Below, piece by piece: positions 36,197-45,680 of a stretch of DNA of 64,000 bases; the stretch's first letter is position 1; the number at the start of each line of letters is the position of its first letter. The position numbers and the translations under genes are program-made. The notes beneath the pieces are model-generated. The model searched no databases. It saw nothing but the letters and a program-made list of their open reading frames with translations, and was not told the DNA's origin. The DNA is from JBGAPH01 sp046349955 (GTDB lineage: Bacteria; Planctomycetota; Planctomycetia; Pirellulales; JBGAPH01): positions 186,001-250,000 of the forward strand of contig JAXMBI010000007.1 in the NCBI GenBank assembly GCA_046349955.1, given 5' to 3'.

Positions 36197-36481
36197 ATGA
36201 AGCGGATCTTGATCGCGGTGGGGATTCTCTTGGGGATGGGCGGAGCGACGGTCGCCGAGGCCGCTCCAACGGCGGCGGCCACACCCGCTGTGGCCTCTGC
36301 CAGCAGCCCGTTTCAATTGGCGCGCTACCGTCGCTACGGCGGTTTCCGGGGCTACTCGGGCGCCTATCGCCGCTACGCAGGCTACGGCTGGGGCCGGGCT
36401 CGGGGCTTCGGCGGCTACCGCGGCGGGTTCTACCGGAGAGCGCCGGGCTTCCGCCGCGGCTACGGCTTCCGCCGCTGGTAA
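36197..36481 (+). CDS. Small secreted Gly/Tyr/Arg-rich protein
   Basis: 94 residues with AGGAG before the ATG at 36197. The signal peptide (MKRILIAVGILLGMGGATVAEA) is followed by a mature part built of RYRRYGGFRGY-like repeats rich in Gly, Tyr, Arg and Phe, ending FRRGYGFRRW. The composition suggests a disordered, cationic, aromatic-rich extracellular or surface polymer. A clean terminator follows, so it is monocistronic. Confidence 0.75.
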   Translation: MKRILIAVGILLGMGGATVAEAAPTAAATPAVASASSPFQLARYRRYGGFRGYSGAYRRYAGYGWGRARGFGGYRGGFYRRAPGFRRGYGFRRW

Positions 36482-36518
36482 CAGCCTGAAAGCGCGGCGC
36501 AAAGCGAACGAGATTCAT

Positions 36519-36550
36519 GGCCCGCAGAGTAGGCCTGCTGCGGGCCTTTT
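36519..36550 (+). terminator. Intrinsic terminator after the Gly/Tyr/Arg-rich gene
   Basis: GGCCCGCAG (36519-36527) pairs perfectly with CTGCGGGCC (36538-36546) and is followed by TTTT. Confidence 0.8.
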
Positions 36551-36593
36551 CTCTGCGCTGCACGACGCCTCGCCGGAGCTACGCAAGCCGCGG

Positions 36594-39500
36594 CTACTCG
36601 ATTCGGCACCAGCGCCCCAGCGACGTGCGGCTTTGGTCGATGCGCGCATTCCGCGACGCGCGGCGGCGGTCTGACTTGACCTTGGCCACCTCCGTGCTGG
36701 CGAGCGCCGCGAGCGCCAGCGGCAGCGCCGACGCCGAAACCTGCACGGGCTCCGCGGCCGGGATCGTGGCCTCCGCCAACGCGGCGGCAGGCAGCGGAGC
36801 AGACGGAGAAACTGCCGCCGCTGCCGCCGGCGCCAGCCGGTTCGCGGCGGCCTCGATCGACTGCAGCATCAGCGTCAACTTGGCCGCCTCGGTCGCCTCG
36901 CGTAGGTCGGCCTGCCGCGGGCCCTGCTGGCTCGAACCTCCCTGCGGCAGCGAAGCGCCCTTGGCGGGCGCCTCTGGCGGCGTCACGGGGCGCTGCACGC
37001 GCTGCCTGCCGCCTGCGCCGTTTTGCTGATTCGTCCGCAGATCCTCAGGCACTTCGCCATCCTCGACGACGTAGTCGCCCGATTGAATGCGGTCGAGCGG
37101 GCTGGGCGGCTCGACGTTGTCGAGCTCGATCGGCGGCAGCGGGTTATACTCCAGCGTGAGCAACGATGCCGCCAGAAGCTGCTGATTGACCGCCGGCTGC
37201 GAGGCGGGCGCCACATCGGCCACGGCGTTCGTGAGCTGCGCGGTGGAAAACACCACGCCGCCCAGATTGAGCACCGACACGCGCACGACTTGCTCGGCGG
37301 TCCGGCCGCCGGCCTCAACGATGACCGGGATGTCGAATTCACCGCTCGCGTCGGCCGGCACGAGCCAACTGACGGCGCCCGTCTGCGAATCGATCGTCGC
37401 GCCCGAGGGGGCTCCGGCCCCCAGCGAGTAGAGGAACTGTTGGTTCGGCGTGTCGGGATCCGTGGCCGTGATCGTGAAGGCCACCGGCGAGCCGGCCAGG
37501 CTCTGCTGGTCCTCGACCGGCGACACGCCGATCGGATCCTCGACCGGCCGCACGACAAGCGTCACGGCCACTTCGTCGGACAGCGCCGAGCCGTCGTTCG
37601 CTCGATAGGTGAAGGTGTCCGTGCCGTTGAAGTTGGGGCTCGGCAAGTAGCTGAACGAGCCGTCCGGGTTGAGAATGAGTTGGCCGTGGCTGGGGCCATG
37701 CACCAGCACGGCGCTCAGCACTTGGGTGTCGACGTCTTTGTCGTTGCCGAGCACGCCGTCGAAGGCGGCCGTGGCGACGTGGGTGTCTTCGTCGAGCGTG
37801 TAGGTGTCGGGGTGGGCCACCGGCGCATCGTTCACGGCCGTGACGTTGATCGTCACCGTCACGGGCGCCGACTCGCGGCTCCCTGCCGCCACTTTGTAAG
37901 TGAACTGCACGCTGCCGTTGAAGTTGGCCGCCGGCACATACTTGAAACTGCCGTCGGCGTTGAAGCTCAGTTTGCCGCTGGCGGGGTCCGAGAGCTTGAC
38001 GGCCCTCAGCCCCTCGCCATCGGGATCGTTGTCGTTCTTGAGCACGCCGTTGGCAGCGGCGACCACGAGTTGGCCGTCCTCGGCCACCGTGTAGGCGTCG
38101 GCTTGTGCAATCGGGTTGTCCGGCAAGGGGGTGATCGTGAGCGTCACCGTCGCCAAGTCCGAGTTTCCGCTGCCGTCATTGGCGCGGTAGGTGAAGCTGT
38201 CGGTCCCGTTGTAGTTGGCGTTGGGCTTGTAGGTGAAGCTGCCGTCGGACCGGAATTGCAATGTGCCGTGTTGCGGCTCAGTGACGAGCAGGGCCGTGAG
38301 CGGGCTTTGCTCCACCGGGTCGCTGTCGTTCTTCAGCAGCCCGTTGCCCAAGGCCACCGTCAGGGTTTCGTCTTCCTTCAGCGAGTAAGCGTCGTTGCCG
38401 GCGATCGGCGGATCGTTCACCGAAACGACCGTCAGGCTCACGGTGATTGGGTCGGTCTGCTGGTCGCCAAACTTGAGGCGATAGGTGAACGAGTCGGGGC
38501 CGTTGTAGTTGGCGGCTGGAATGTAGGTGAACGAACCGTCGGGGCGAAACGTGAACTCGCCGTGCGTTGGTCCGTTCACCAGCAGCGCCTCGATCGAGAG
38601 GCCGTCGGGGTTCGAGTCGTTCGCCAACACGCCGACCGCCGCCGCTGGATCTAGGTTGCCGTCTTCGTTCACGTTGTAACTATCGGCCACCCCCGCCGGC
38701 ACGTCGGGCATTGGGTTGACCGTGAAAGTCACGGTGATTGGGTCGGACGTCGCCACGCCGTCGCTCACCCGATAGGTAAAGCTGTCGTTGCCGTTGTAGT
38801 TGGCGGCCGGCGTGTACTTGAACGATCCGTCGGCGGCCAGTTGCAGCGCGCCATGGGCCGGGCCAGTGACCAAGACCGCCGTGATCGGGTCTTCGTCCTG
38901 ATCGTGATCGTTGACGAGCACGCCCTGGGCGACGGGGATCTGGAGCACTTGGTCTTCATCGAGCGTGTAGCTGTCGGCCGCGCCCGTCGGGGCGTGATTG
39001 GGCGGACGGACGGTCAGGTTGACCGATTGATCTTTCGTGTTGCCCGCCTTGTCGGTCACGCGAAGGGTGAAGGACTGCGCGCCGACCTGGGCGACCGCGG
39101 GCGTCCAAGCAACCAGGCCGGTCGCCGCATCGATCGTCATGCCGGAGGGCGCGGCAATCAGCGAATAGACCGGGGCGTTGGCGTCGTCGTCGCTGGCGGC
39201 GTCGTACGTATAGGCGCTGCCCACCGCGGCCAGCGTGCCCGCCGTGCTGGTGACGGCCGGGGCCTTGGCGTCGATGGTGACGATCAGCACCGAAGAGGCC
39301 GACCCATTGACGCCTCCCAGGCTTTGCGCGGCGGTGATCAGGTTGGCGCCGTCGGCCAGCTTGGCGCTCCCGTTGGTCACGATCGTGGCCGTCGTGCCCG
39401 TGGCGGTCAGTTCGCCGATCTTGGTGCTGCCCGAAAACAGTTCGACCTTCGCGCCGGGCACCAACCCGCTGAGTTGGAACGACAGGGCGCCGGCCGCGGT

Positions 39501-40535
39501 CTCATTGTTCAGCCGGGTCAAGTTGTCGGTCGCACTCGACCCAGTGTCCGAAGCGTCCAGCAGGTCGGGGGTCGTGGGAGCGCCGAGAGGCACTTGCCCG
39601 AAATCACGTCCGGGGGCGCTTTCTCCGACTCCCAGCGTCACTGAATAGAACCCCGCCGCCGGCGTGGTGCGCGCCCAGCCCACGCGCTGCACGCTCCGCA
39701 CCACATAGGTCCCCGCTTGCAGGCCGCTGAAGCGGTACGCGCCGTTGGAATCGGTCTGGGCCGACTGTTCGCCGCTGTTCTGCACGCCATCGTTGTTCGC
39801 GTCGATGAACACCGTCCATCCCGAAACGCCCGCCTCGGCGCCGTCGCGCTGGGCGTTGTTGTTGGCGTCTTGAAACACCGTGCCATTGATCGCGCCGCCT
39901 TGAACCGCGATGTCCGTCACCACCACCAGTTGGTCGGCCGTGGGAGTGCCCGTGCCCGAGTAGTTGCGGACCGGCAAGTTGGTGAAGGCGCCGCCGCGGT
40001 TGGTGGTGGGGAGGGCGGCGATCGCATCGACGATCTGCATGCCGTTGCCGAGCACCTTGCCGAAGACGGTGAACCCGCCGTTCTGGTTGTCGAGGTTCGA
40101 AGAGTTGTCGGCGAGATTGAAGAACCACTGGTTCGTCGCGCTGTTGGGATTGCCCCCCAACTTGGCCATCGCAATCGTGCCGCGGGTGTTCGAAATGCCG
40201 GGCTCGTTCTGCACCGCCGGGTCGGCCGGTACGGAGCTGAAATCGGTCTTGAAGCCGCCCCCTTGCACCACGAAGCCCGGCACCGAACGGTGGAAGATCG
40301 AGCCGTCGTAATCGTTGTCGCGCACGTAGTTCAGAAAGTTCTGCACCGTGAGCGGGGCTTGCTGGTCGTAGAGTTCGACGTCGAAGTTCCCCAGCGACGT
40401 CTGGAACGTCACGGTGATCGTCAGCAGCCGACGGTCTTCCAAAGACTCGGCCCCGAGCGAACGCCGCACGCGGGCAAGCTTGGGGCGAGCGGTCGAACGG
40501 CTCAACAACGTGGCCAACGCGAAGGGAAAGCTCAT
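36594..40535 (-). CDS. Secreted cyclophilin fused to SdrD-B and cadherin-like repeats
   Basis: About 1313 residues from the ATG at 40535. LEDRRLL (about 32-38) is an LEPR-type export element. Residues about 42-215 are a cyclophilin peptidyl-prolyl isomerase (SLGNFDVELYDQQAPLTVQNF, FHR at 81-83, QGGG at 91-94, TNQWFFNLADN, FTVFGKVLGNGM). An SdrD-B-like domain (GTVFQDANNNAQRDGAEAG) follows, then Ig-like domains and five tandem-95/cadherin-like repeats (DGSFxYxPxxNxNGxDSFTYR). The tail is Ala-rich without dockerin or PEP-CTERM. It may help fold or present surface proteins. Confidence 0.9.
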   Translation of the reverse strand: MSFPFALATLLSRSTARPKLARVRRSLGAESLEDRRLLTITVTFQTSLGNFDVELYDQQAPLTVQNFLNYVRDNDYDGSIFHRSVPGFVVQGGGFKTDFSSVPADPAVQNEPGISNTRGTIAMAKLGGNPNSATNQWFFNLADNSSNLDNQNGGFTVFGKVLGNGMQIVDAIAALPTTNRGGAFTNLPVRNYSGTGTPTADQLVVVTDIAVQGGAINGTVFQDANNNAQRDGAEAGVSGWTVFIDANNDGVQNSGEQSAQTDSNGAYRFSGLQAGTYVVRSVQRVGWARTTPAAGFYSVTLGVGESAPGRDFGQVPLGAPTTPDLLDASDTGSSATDNLTRLNNETAAGALSFQLSGLVPGAKVELFSGSTKIGELTATGTTATIVTNGSAKLADGANLITAAQSLGGVNGSASSVLIVTIDAKAPAVTSTAGTLAAVGSAYTYDAASDDDANAPVYSLIAAPSGMTIDAATGLVAWTPAVAQVGAQSFTLRVTDKAGNTKDQSVNLTVRPPNHAPTGAADSYTLDEDQVLQIPVAQGVLVNDHDQDEDPITAVLVTGPAHGALQLAADGSFKYTPAANYNGNDSFTYRVSDGVATSDPITVTFTVNPMPDVPAGVADSYNVNEDGNLDPAAAVGVLANDSNPDGLSIEALLVNGPTHGEFTFRPDGSFTYIPAANYNGPDSFTYRLKFGDQQTDPITVSLTVVSVNDPPIAGNDAYSLKEDETLTVALGNGLLKNDSDPVEQSPLTALLVTEPQHGTLQFRSDGSFTYKPNANYNGTDSFTYRANDGSGNSDLATVTLTITPLPDNPIAQADAYTVAEDGQLVVAAANGVLKNDNDPDGEGLRAVKLSDPASGKLSFNADGSFKYVPAANFNGSVQFTYKVAAGSRESAPVTVTINVTAVNDAPVAHPDTYTLDEDTHVATAAFDGVLGNDKDVDTQVLSAVLVHGPSHGQLILNPDGSFSYLPSPNFNGTDTFTYRANDGSALSDEVAVTLVVRPVEDPIGVSPVEDQQSLAGSPVAFTITATDPDTPNQQFLYSLGAGAPSGATIDSQTGAVSWLVPADASGEFDIPVIVEAGGRTAEQVVRVSVLNLGGVVFSTAQLTNAVADVAPASQPAVNQQLLAASLLTLEYNPLPPIELDNVEPPSPLDRIQSGDYVVEDGEVPEDLRTNQQNGAGGRQRVQRPVTPPEAPAKGASLPQGGSSQQGPRQADLREATEAAKLTLMLQSIEAAANRLAPAAAAAVSPSAPLPAAALAEATIPAAEPVQVSASALPLALAALASTEVAKVKSDRRRASRNARIDQSRTSLGRWCRIE

Positions 40536-40894
40536 GCCGGGATGATCTACCAGATGAGGAGGCGATCGGGGACGGGCCGCCAGGCGGGGCCCGCATCGAC
40601 ACGGAGAGTAGGCATTCATTCTAGGCGCAGGCGCGAGCGCGCAAACGCAACCTTCAGTTAACCCAACCGCCGCCAGCTTGGCAAGCAATTGGCGGACAGG
40701 GGGTTGCGACTATGACGATTACGTCAGCCGTGCGGCGCAGCACACGCGACTTTGGCCCTCGCTGCCCCCCCTCTCTGAGCGCGGGCGACTGAACCCCGGT
40801 CGGCCGACGGATTCCGTTCCCCTTTCTCGCCAAGCCCCCGCGCCGCCGAGTAGGCTGGGGGTTAGGGCGGTCTCCAAAAGCGGCTTCGATCGAC
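40536..40894. other. Divergent intergenic region
   Basis: About 360 bp between the cyclophilin gene and the first peroxidase. The only structure I see is the inverted repeat TGACG-ATTA-CGTCA at 40713-40726, a possible operator. No small gene is convincing. Confidence 0.45.
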
Positions 40895-42202
40895 GTGACC
40901 TTCCAGCAGGCGCAAAAACGTGCAGGATCCACCCCGCTGCGAGGGCTCTGCGCTTGCGCCGCGCTGCTGGCGATCGTTGCGGGCGGTTGCGGCCGCTCCT
41001 CGCACCGGCCTCCCCGAGACGTCCCCCCCGAGCACGACGTCGTGGTGCGCCCCGCCGACGAGCTCGTCGACGGCCGCGTGTTGCTCGGCTCGCCCAGCCT
41101 CACCGCCGGCATTTCGGGCAAGGGCCCCCTCACGCTGCCCGAGGTCGAAGCCTGGCTGGCCGACCCCCGGCAGCACGAGCCGCTCGATTTCGTGCTGCCA
41201 ATCGGCCTGCGCGAGGCAGCCGACCAGGTGAAGATTCCGGCCGACAACCCGCTCACCCGCGCCAAGATCGAGCTGGGGCGGCAACTCTTCGTTGATCGCC
41301 GGCTCTCGGGTCCGAGCCGCAACCTGGCCTGCTTTCGTTGTCACCTGCCGAATGAAGGCTTCACCGACCACGTCGTCGTCGGCGATCCAGGGCGCGGGTT
41401 GCCGGAGCGTGTGCCGCCGCTGACGATCAACCGCATCTTCGGCGAAGAGCAGTTCTGGGACGGCCGCGCGCCCACGCTCGAGGCGCAAACGGTGATGCCG
41501 ATCGCCTCGGCGCACGAGCTCGCGAGCACGCACGCCGACTGCGTTCAGTTCCTCCAAGAGAATCCCGTCTACCGGCGTCAGTTCGAGGTGATCTTCGGCG
41601 ACGTGTCGATCGACAACGTGGGGCGGGCATTGGCCTCGTTCCTGCGGGCGATCGTCACGGCGCCTTCGCGCTTCGACGATTGGCAAGAGTGGCGCCGCTG
41701 GGAAGGCCGCGATCCGGCCAGCCTTTCGGCCGCTGAGCGGCGGCAATATGAAGACGCGGCCAGGCAGGCGCGTATTCGGCCGATGAGCCCATCCGCACAG
41801 CGCGGCTACGAGCTCTTCCAGGGGCGGGCCGGCTGCGTCAACTGCCACACGGGCGCAAACTTCACCGACGAGCAGTACCACAACCTGGGAGTGGGTCTCG
41901 AAGCCGAAAAGCCTGATTTGGGCCGGTATTTGGTGACCAAACAGGCGGCCGACCGGGGGGCATTTCGCACGCCGACCTTGCGCAACGTAGCCCAGGCGCC
42001 CGGCTATATGCACAACAGCCAGTTCTATTCACTGGGCGAGGTGATCGACTTTTTTGCCGCCGGGGGGCGAGCGAACGACCAGCTCGACCCGGCGCTCGCC
42101 CCCTTTGAGCTCAGCGAGTCCGAGCGGCGCGACTTGTTCGAGTTCCTGGGGTCGCTACGCAGCAAAGTCCCCCCGGTGTCGCTGGGGCGGCTGCCGGAAT
42201 GA
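40895..42202 (+). CDS. Diheme cytochrome c peroxidase/MauG-family lipoprotein (copy 1)
   Basis: 435 residues with a GTG start at 40895 and a lipoprotein-like signal (CAALLAIVAGGC). There are two haem c sites, CFRCH and CVNCH. The C-terminal haem-ligand region RGAFRTPTLRNVAQAPGYMH is typical of CCP/MauG enzymes. Before the first haem lies a ~75-residue segment (LLGSPSLTAGISGKGPLTLPEVEAWLADP...EPLDFVLPIGLR) shared with the two other copies here and not part of the canonical peroxidase. The tail is PPVSLGRLPE. It is predicted to reduce peroxide or oxidise a protein partner in the periplasm. It heads the first peroxidase-DUF1559-lipoprotein set. Confidence 0.93.
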   Translation: MTFQQAQKRAGSTPLRGLCACAALLAIVAGGCGRSSHRPPRDVPPEHDVVVRPADELVDGRVLLGSPSLTAGISGKGPLTLPEVEAWLADPRQHEPLDFVLPIGLREAADQVKIPADNPLTRAKIELGRQLFVDRRLSGPSRNLACFRCHLPNEGFTDHVVVGDPGRGLPERVPPLTINRIFGEEQFWDGRAPTLEAQTVMPIASAHELASTHADCVQFLQENPVYRRQFEVIFGDVSIDNVGRALASFLRAIVTAPSRFDDWQEWRRWEGRDPASLSAAERRQYEDAARQARIRPMSPSAQRGYELFQGRAGCVNCHTGANFTDEQYHNLGVGLEAEKPDLGRYLVTKQAADRGAFRTPTLRNVAQAPGYMHNSQFYSLGEVIDFFAAGGRANDQLDPALAPFELSESERRDLFEFLGSLRSKVPPVSLGRLPE

Positions 42203-42247
42203 GCTGCCAGCGGGGATTCGGCGCGCCTGTTATCCGTTTGCGTTTTC

Positions 42248-42276
42248 TTGACGCAAATTTCCGCCCCGGCTAGCAT
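42248..42276 (+). promoter_or_regulatory. Promoter of DUF1559 gene 1
   Basis: TTGACG (42248-42253) and TAGCAT (42271-42276) are separated by 17 bases, 120 bases before the ATG at 42396. Confidence 0.55.
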
Positions 42277-42395
42277 GACGATGAATCTGATGCAGGCGGC
42301 GCCTGCGTCAGCGGTTCAGAGGTGGCGGCCCCCTGCGGGCGAGCCTTCCACGCTGTTTCGAGGTTTCCGAAGGTCACCTGCAAGGGAGTTCTTCC

Positions 42396-43454
42396 ATGGC
42401 TCGCCCTGTCGCGCGCGTTCTGCCCCCTCTGTCGAAGCCCCGTGCATCGTTCCGGGGATTCACGCTCGTCGAGTTGCTGGTGGTGATCGCCATCATCGGC
42501 ATTCTCATCGCGCTCTTGCTGCCCGCCGTGCAAGCGGCCCGCGAAGCGGCCCGCCGCACGCAGTGCATCAACAACCTCAAGCAGATGGCGCTGGCCTGCC
42601 ACAATTACCACGACCAGAACAAGTGCCTGCCGCCCGGGGCGCAGTGGGACCCGAAGACTTCCGACGTGACCACGAGCGACAACTTCCGCCCCAACTGGAT
42701 CGTGCTCGCGTTGCCCTTCTTGGAACAGCAGGCGACTTATAACGCCTTCGACATGACGAAGTATCTGAGCCACCAGAACAACATGCTCGCGCGGAGCACG
42801 AACATTCCGGCGTTCTTCTGCCCGACGGACTCTTCTCAGCAGCGAGTGAAGTATCAGCCAACCGCGGCTTCCGAAGGGCCGAACTGGGCGCGCAACAATT
42901 ACGCTTGCAACGGCACGTTGGCCTACTTCGACCAATTGAACAACACGACGCTGAACGATCCGAACTTGGGCGGTGTGATGTCTTCGAACCACGCACTGCG
43001 CTTGGGCGACATCAACGATGGGACGTCCAACACGATGATGCTGGCCGAGGTTCGCGTAGGACTTTCGGCCGCCGACCGTCGCGGAACCTGGGCCATGGGC
43101 GTTCCTGGCGCCAGCTTGCTCATGATGCACGGTCTGGGCGGAGACGCGAACGGACCCAATGCTTGCAACGTTGAGTCCGATGACATCGAGGGGTGCTCGA
43201 GTCTGATGAGCGGCGACCCGGGCCAGACCACGCTTCAGGCCGAGTGCATGACCTGTTGGCAAACCAGCCAGAGCTATCAAGCCACGGCACGCAGCCGCCA
43301 TCCCGGCGGCGTCATGGCGGCGACCGGCGACGCCAGCGTGCATTTCATCAGCGACAACATCCAGCGCGGCACAGGTTCCACCTGGGGCGTCTGGGATCGC
43401 TTCTGTGCTGCCAACGATGGCATCGCGCTCGACATGAGCAAGGTCTTCCAGTAG
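42396..43454 (+). CDS. DUF1559 pseudopilin-like protein (copy 1)
   Basis: 352 residues. The type II/IV prepilin leader ends at FRGFTLVELLVVIAIIGILIALLLPAVQAAREAARR, with the methylation Glu at +5 of the mature protein. The DUF1559 body has NNLKQMALACHNYHDQ, LGDINDGTSNTMMLAEVR and the C-terminal H-X9-D motif (HPGGVMAATGDASVHF). It is expected to be cleaved by prepilin peptidase and assembled at the cell surface. It lies between peroxidase 1 and lipoprotein 1. GGAG precedes the ATG. Confidence 0.95.
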   Translation: MARPVARVLPPLSKPRASFRGFTLVELLVVIAIIGILIALLLPAVQAAREAARRTQCINNLKQMALACHNYHDQNKCLPPGAQWDPKTSDVTTSDNFRPNWIVLALPFLEQQATYNAFDMTKYLSHQNNMLARSTNIPAFFCPTDSSQQRVKYQPTAASEGPNWARNNYACNGTLAYFDQLNNTTLNDPNLGGVMSSNHALRLGDINDGTSNTMMLAEVRVGLSAADRRGTWAMGVPGASLLMMHGLGGDANGPNACNVESDDIEGCSSLMSGDPGQTTLQAECMTCWQTSQSYQATARSRHPGGVMAATGDASVHFISDNIQRGTGSTWGVWDRFCAANDGIALDMSKVFQ

Positions 43455-43513
43455 GCCGGAAGCCAGTCGTTCATGTTTCCTTGGGTCATTCCACCTCGTT
43501 TGGTTGTCTCTTG

Positions 43514-43975
43514 ATGGTGCGAACTCTTCTGCGGTCGGCCGTGGCACTCGGATGCTTGGCGACGCTCTCGACTTTGCCGGGCTGCGGCAAGTCCGAAGGC
43601 ATGTTGCCGGTCACGGGGTCGGTGAAGTTTGAGGACGGTTCGGTGCCCAAGGGCGAAGCCAGCGGCTACGTCGAGTTTGCGCCGGTCGCCGGCACAGCGG
43701 CCTCGAAGGGCGCCACCGGCATCATCGACAAGGAAACGGGTGAATTCGAACTCTACACCACCAAGCCTGGCGACGGCGTGCTTCCTGGCAGTTACTCCGT
43801 CACGCTTCGGGTGAATGCCACCTACCCGCCCAAACAGGACGGCAGTTCGAGCGTCGTGCCGCTCGAGTATACGACGTCGGAGAAGACGCCTTTGACGGCG
43901 GAGGTCGACGCCGGCCACACGCGCTTCGACTTCAAGATTCCCAAGCGCGGTGCCGCCGGCAAGAAGAAAAAGTAG
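43514..43975 (+). CDS. Small Lys-tailed lipoprotein (copy 1)
   Basis: 153 residues from the ATG at 43514. A lipobox lies near LSTLPGCGKS. The mature part is a transthyretin/carboxypeptidase-regulatory-like beta domain (LPVTGSVKFEDGSVPKGEA, then FELYTTKPGDGVLPGSYSVTLRVNATYPPK), ending in GAAGKKKK. Such proteins often follow DUF1559 genes in planctomycetes. It lies 59 bases after DUF1559 copy 1, so it is probably co-transcribed, and should sit in the outer membrane or periplasm. Confidence 0.88.
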   Translation: MVRTLLRSAVALGCLATLSTLPGCGKSEGMLPVTGSVKFEDGSVPKGEASGYVEFAPVAGTAASKGATGIIDKETGEFELYTTKPGDGVLPGSYSVTLRVNATYPPKQDGSSSVVPLEYTTSEKTPLTAEVDAGHTRFDFKIPKRGAAGKKKK

Positions 43976-44078
43976 CGGCGGCTCCTTGAAGCGCGGCCGC
44001 CTCTTGAATCTTTGATCCCCCGCGCCGGCGTGTTACGCTGGAGTTCGGTCACAGCTCGTGGTTCGGGTTGTGCCCCAC

Positions 44079-44209
44079 GAGCCCGCAGCGCCAGCAAGGC
44101 ACACCAGCGGCGTCGGCCGCCTGCCGCCGCCGATGCTGTCCCGCAGGCGGAGGGTTCGTCGGCGGCTCGCTAAGGAAACGTGGCTCTTCCTTGCTTGCGC
44201 TGCGGGCTA
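44079..44209. repeat. Inverted repeat upstream of peroxidase 2
   Basis: The 21-base arm at 44079-44099 (GAGCCCGCAGCGCCAGCAAG...) is inverted at 44189-44209 with 19 of 21 matches. It shares the AGCAAGG core with the repeats at 32.3 kb. Confidence 0.75.
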
Positions 44210-44240
44210 GTATCCGAGGGCAACTCGGCGGGGTTCGCAC

Positions 44241-45530
44241 GTGTCTCTCGAGCGTCATCCTTCGATTGCTTGCCTGCTGCTCGTCCTGACGACCGCCGGC
44301 TGCGATGCGCTGCTCCCTCCGCGGCCCCCCGCGCCCCCGAAGACCGCGGCGCCCAGTCCTGCGCACGATCTCGTCGAGCGCCCGCCCGATCAGCTCGTCG
44401 AGGGCAAGATTCTGCTCGGCTCTCCCAGCCTCACCGCCGGCATCACCGGCAACGGCCCGCTCGCGCTCGCTGAGGTCGAAGCCTGGCTGGCCGACCCAAA
44501 GAACCACGAGCCGCTCGAATTCGTGCTGCCGCTCGGGCTGCGGGAGTTGGCCAGCGAAGTAAAAATCCCGGCCGACAATCCGCTGACCCGCGCCAAGATC
44601 GAGCTCGGCCGGCAGTTGTTCGTCGATCCGCGGCTCTCGCATCCCGACCGCAAGATCGCCTGCTTCTTCTGCCACATTCCGCTGCACAGCTTCACCGACC
44701 ACGTAGTGGTGGGCAACCCCGAAGGCGGGCTGCCGAAACGCGTGCCGCCGATGACGATCAACCGCCTCTTTGGCGAGGCCCAGTTTTGGGATGGCCGCGC
44801 GGCCACGCTCGAGGCCCAAACGGTGATGCCCATCTTCTCGAGCCACGAGCTAGGCAGCTCGCCCGCAGCCTGCTTGGCGTTTCTCGAGGGGAACCCCGTC
44901 TACCGGCGCCAGTTCGAAAAGATTTTCGGCCAGGTCTCGGTCGACAACGTAGGCCGCGCGCTGGCGTCGTTCCTGCGCGCCATCGTCACCGGCCCCTCAC
45001 GCTACGACTACTGGCGCGAACAACAGCGGCTGCGGGCTTTGCCGCCGGGGGACTCCAACCCGCACGAGCAGGCCGAGGCCGACAAGCTGGCCCGTCTCTA
45101 TCCCTTCTCGTCGGTCGCCCAGCGGGGCCATGCCCTGTTCACCGGCAAGGCAGGCTGCGCCGACTGTCACACGGGGCCGAACTTCACCGACGAACAGTTC
45201 CACAACCTGGGTGTGGGCTTCGATGGCCCGAAGCCCGACCTGGGGCGTTTTTTGGTGACCGGAAAGGAGGCCGACCGGGGGGCCTTCCGTACCCCGACGC
45301 TCCGCAACGTCAGCCGTTCTCCCGGCTACATGCACGCCTCGCAGCTTTCGAGTCTGGCGGACGTGGTCGACTTCTTCGTCGCGGGGGGGATCGCCAACCA
45401 GCAGCTCGACCCCGCGCTGCGGCCGCTCGAGCTCTCCAAGCAAGAGAAGGCCGAGTTGCTGGCTTTTCTCGAGAGCCTGACCAGTCCCGTGCCGCCGGTC
45501 TCGCTGGGGCGGCTGCCGGCCGAGGAATAG
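44241..45530 (+). CDS. Diheme cytochrome c peroxidase/MauG-family lipoprotein (copy 2)
   Basis: 429 residues, GTG start, lipobox LLVLTTAGC. The haem sites are CFFCH and CADCH. The N-terminal extension LLGSPSLTAGITGNGPLALAEVEAWLADPKNHEPLEFVLPLGLR and the C-terminal RGAFRTPTLRNVSRSPGYMH and PPVSLGRLPAEE closely match copy 1, so this is a recent duplication. It heads the second peroxidase-DUF1559-lipoprotein set. Confidence 0.93.
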   Translation: MSLERHPSIACLLLVLTTAGCDALLPPRPPAPPKTAAPSPAHDLVERPPDQLVEGKILLGSPSLTAGITGNGPLALAEVEAWLADPKNHEPLEFVLPLGLRELASEVKIPADNPLTRAKIELGRQLFVDPRLSHPDRKIACFFCHIPLHSFTDHVVVGNPEGGLPKRVPPMTINRLFGEAQFWDGRAATLEAQTVMPIFSSHELGSSPAACLAFLEGNPVYRRQFEKIFGQVSVDNVGRALASFLRAIVTGPSRYDYWREQQRLRALPPGDSNPHEQAEADKLARLYPFSSVAQRGHALFTGKAGCADCHTGPNFTDEQFHNLGVGFDGPKPDLGRFLVTGKEADRGAFRTPTLRNVSRSPGYMHASQLSSLADVVDFFVAGGIANQQLDPALRPLELSKQEKAELLAFLESLTSPVPPVSLGRLPAEE

Positions 45531-45550
45531 CGGCGTTTCCGGCAATTTGC

Positions 45551-45580
45551 TTGACAGAGAAAAGACGCGGAGCTTAAGAT
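45551..45580 (+). promoter_or_regulatory. Promoter of DUF1559 gene 2
   Basis: A perfect TTGACA (45551-45556) and TAAGAT (45575-45580) are 18 bases apart, 101 bases before the ATG at 45681. Confidence 0.6.
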
Positions 45581-45680
45581 CACGGCTCGGATCGACCGAA
45601 CGGAGAAGACAGGCGTGGCCGGCTGCCCCGAGGGCGGCCAAATCGCTTCGTACTTTTCTTCCGTTCCTCTGAGGCCGATC

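Noticed and set aside
37023..38654. 543-residue forward ORF
   Set aside because: Antisense to the cadherin-like repeats; its own repeats simply mirror the real gene.
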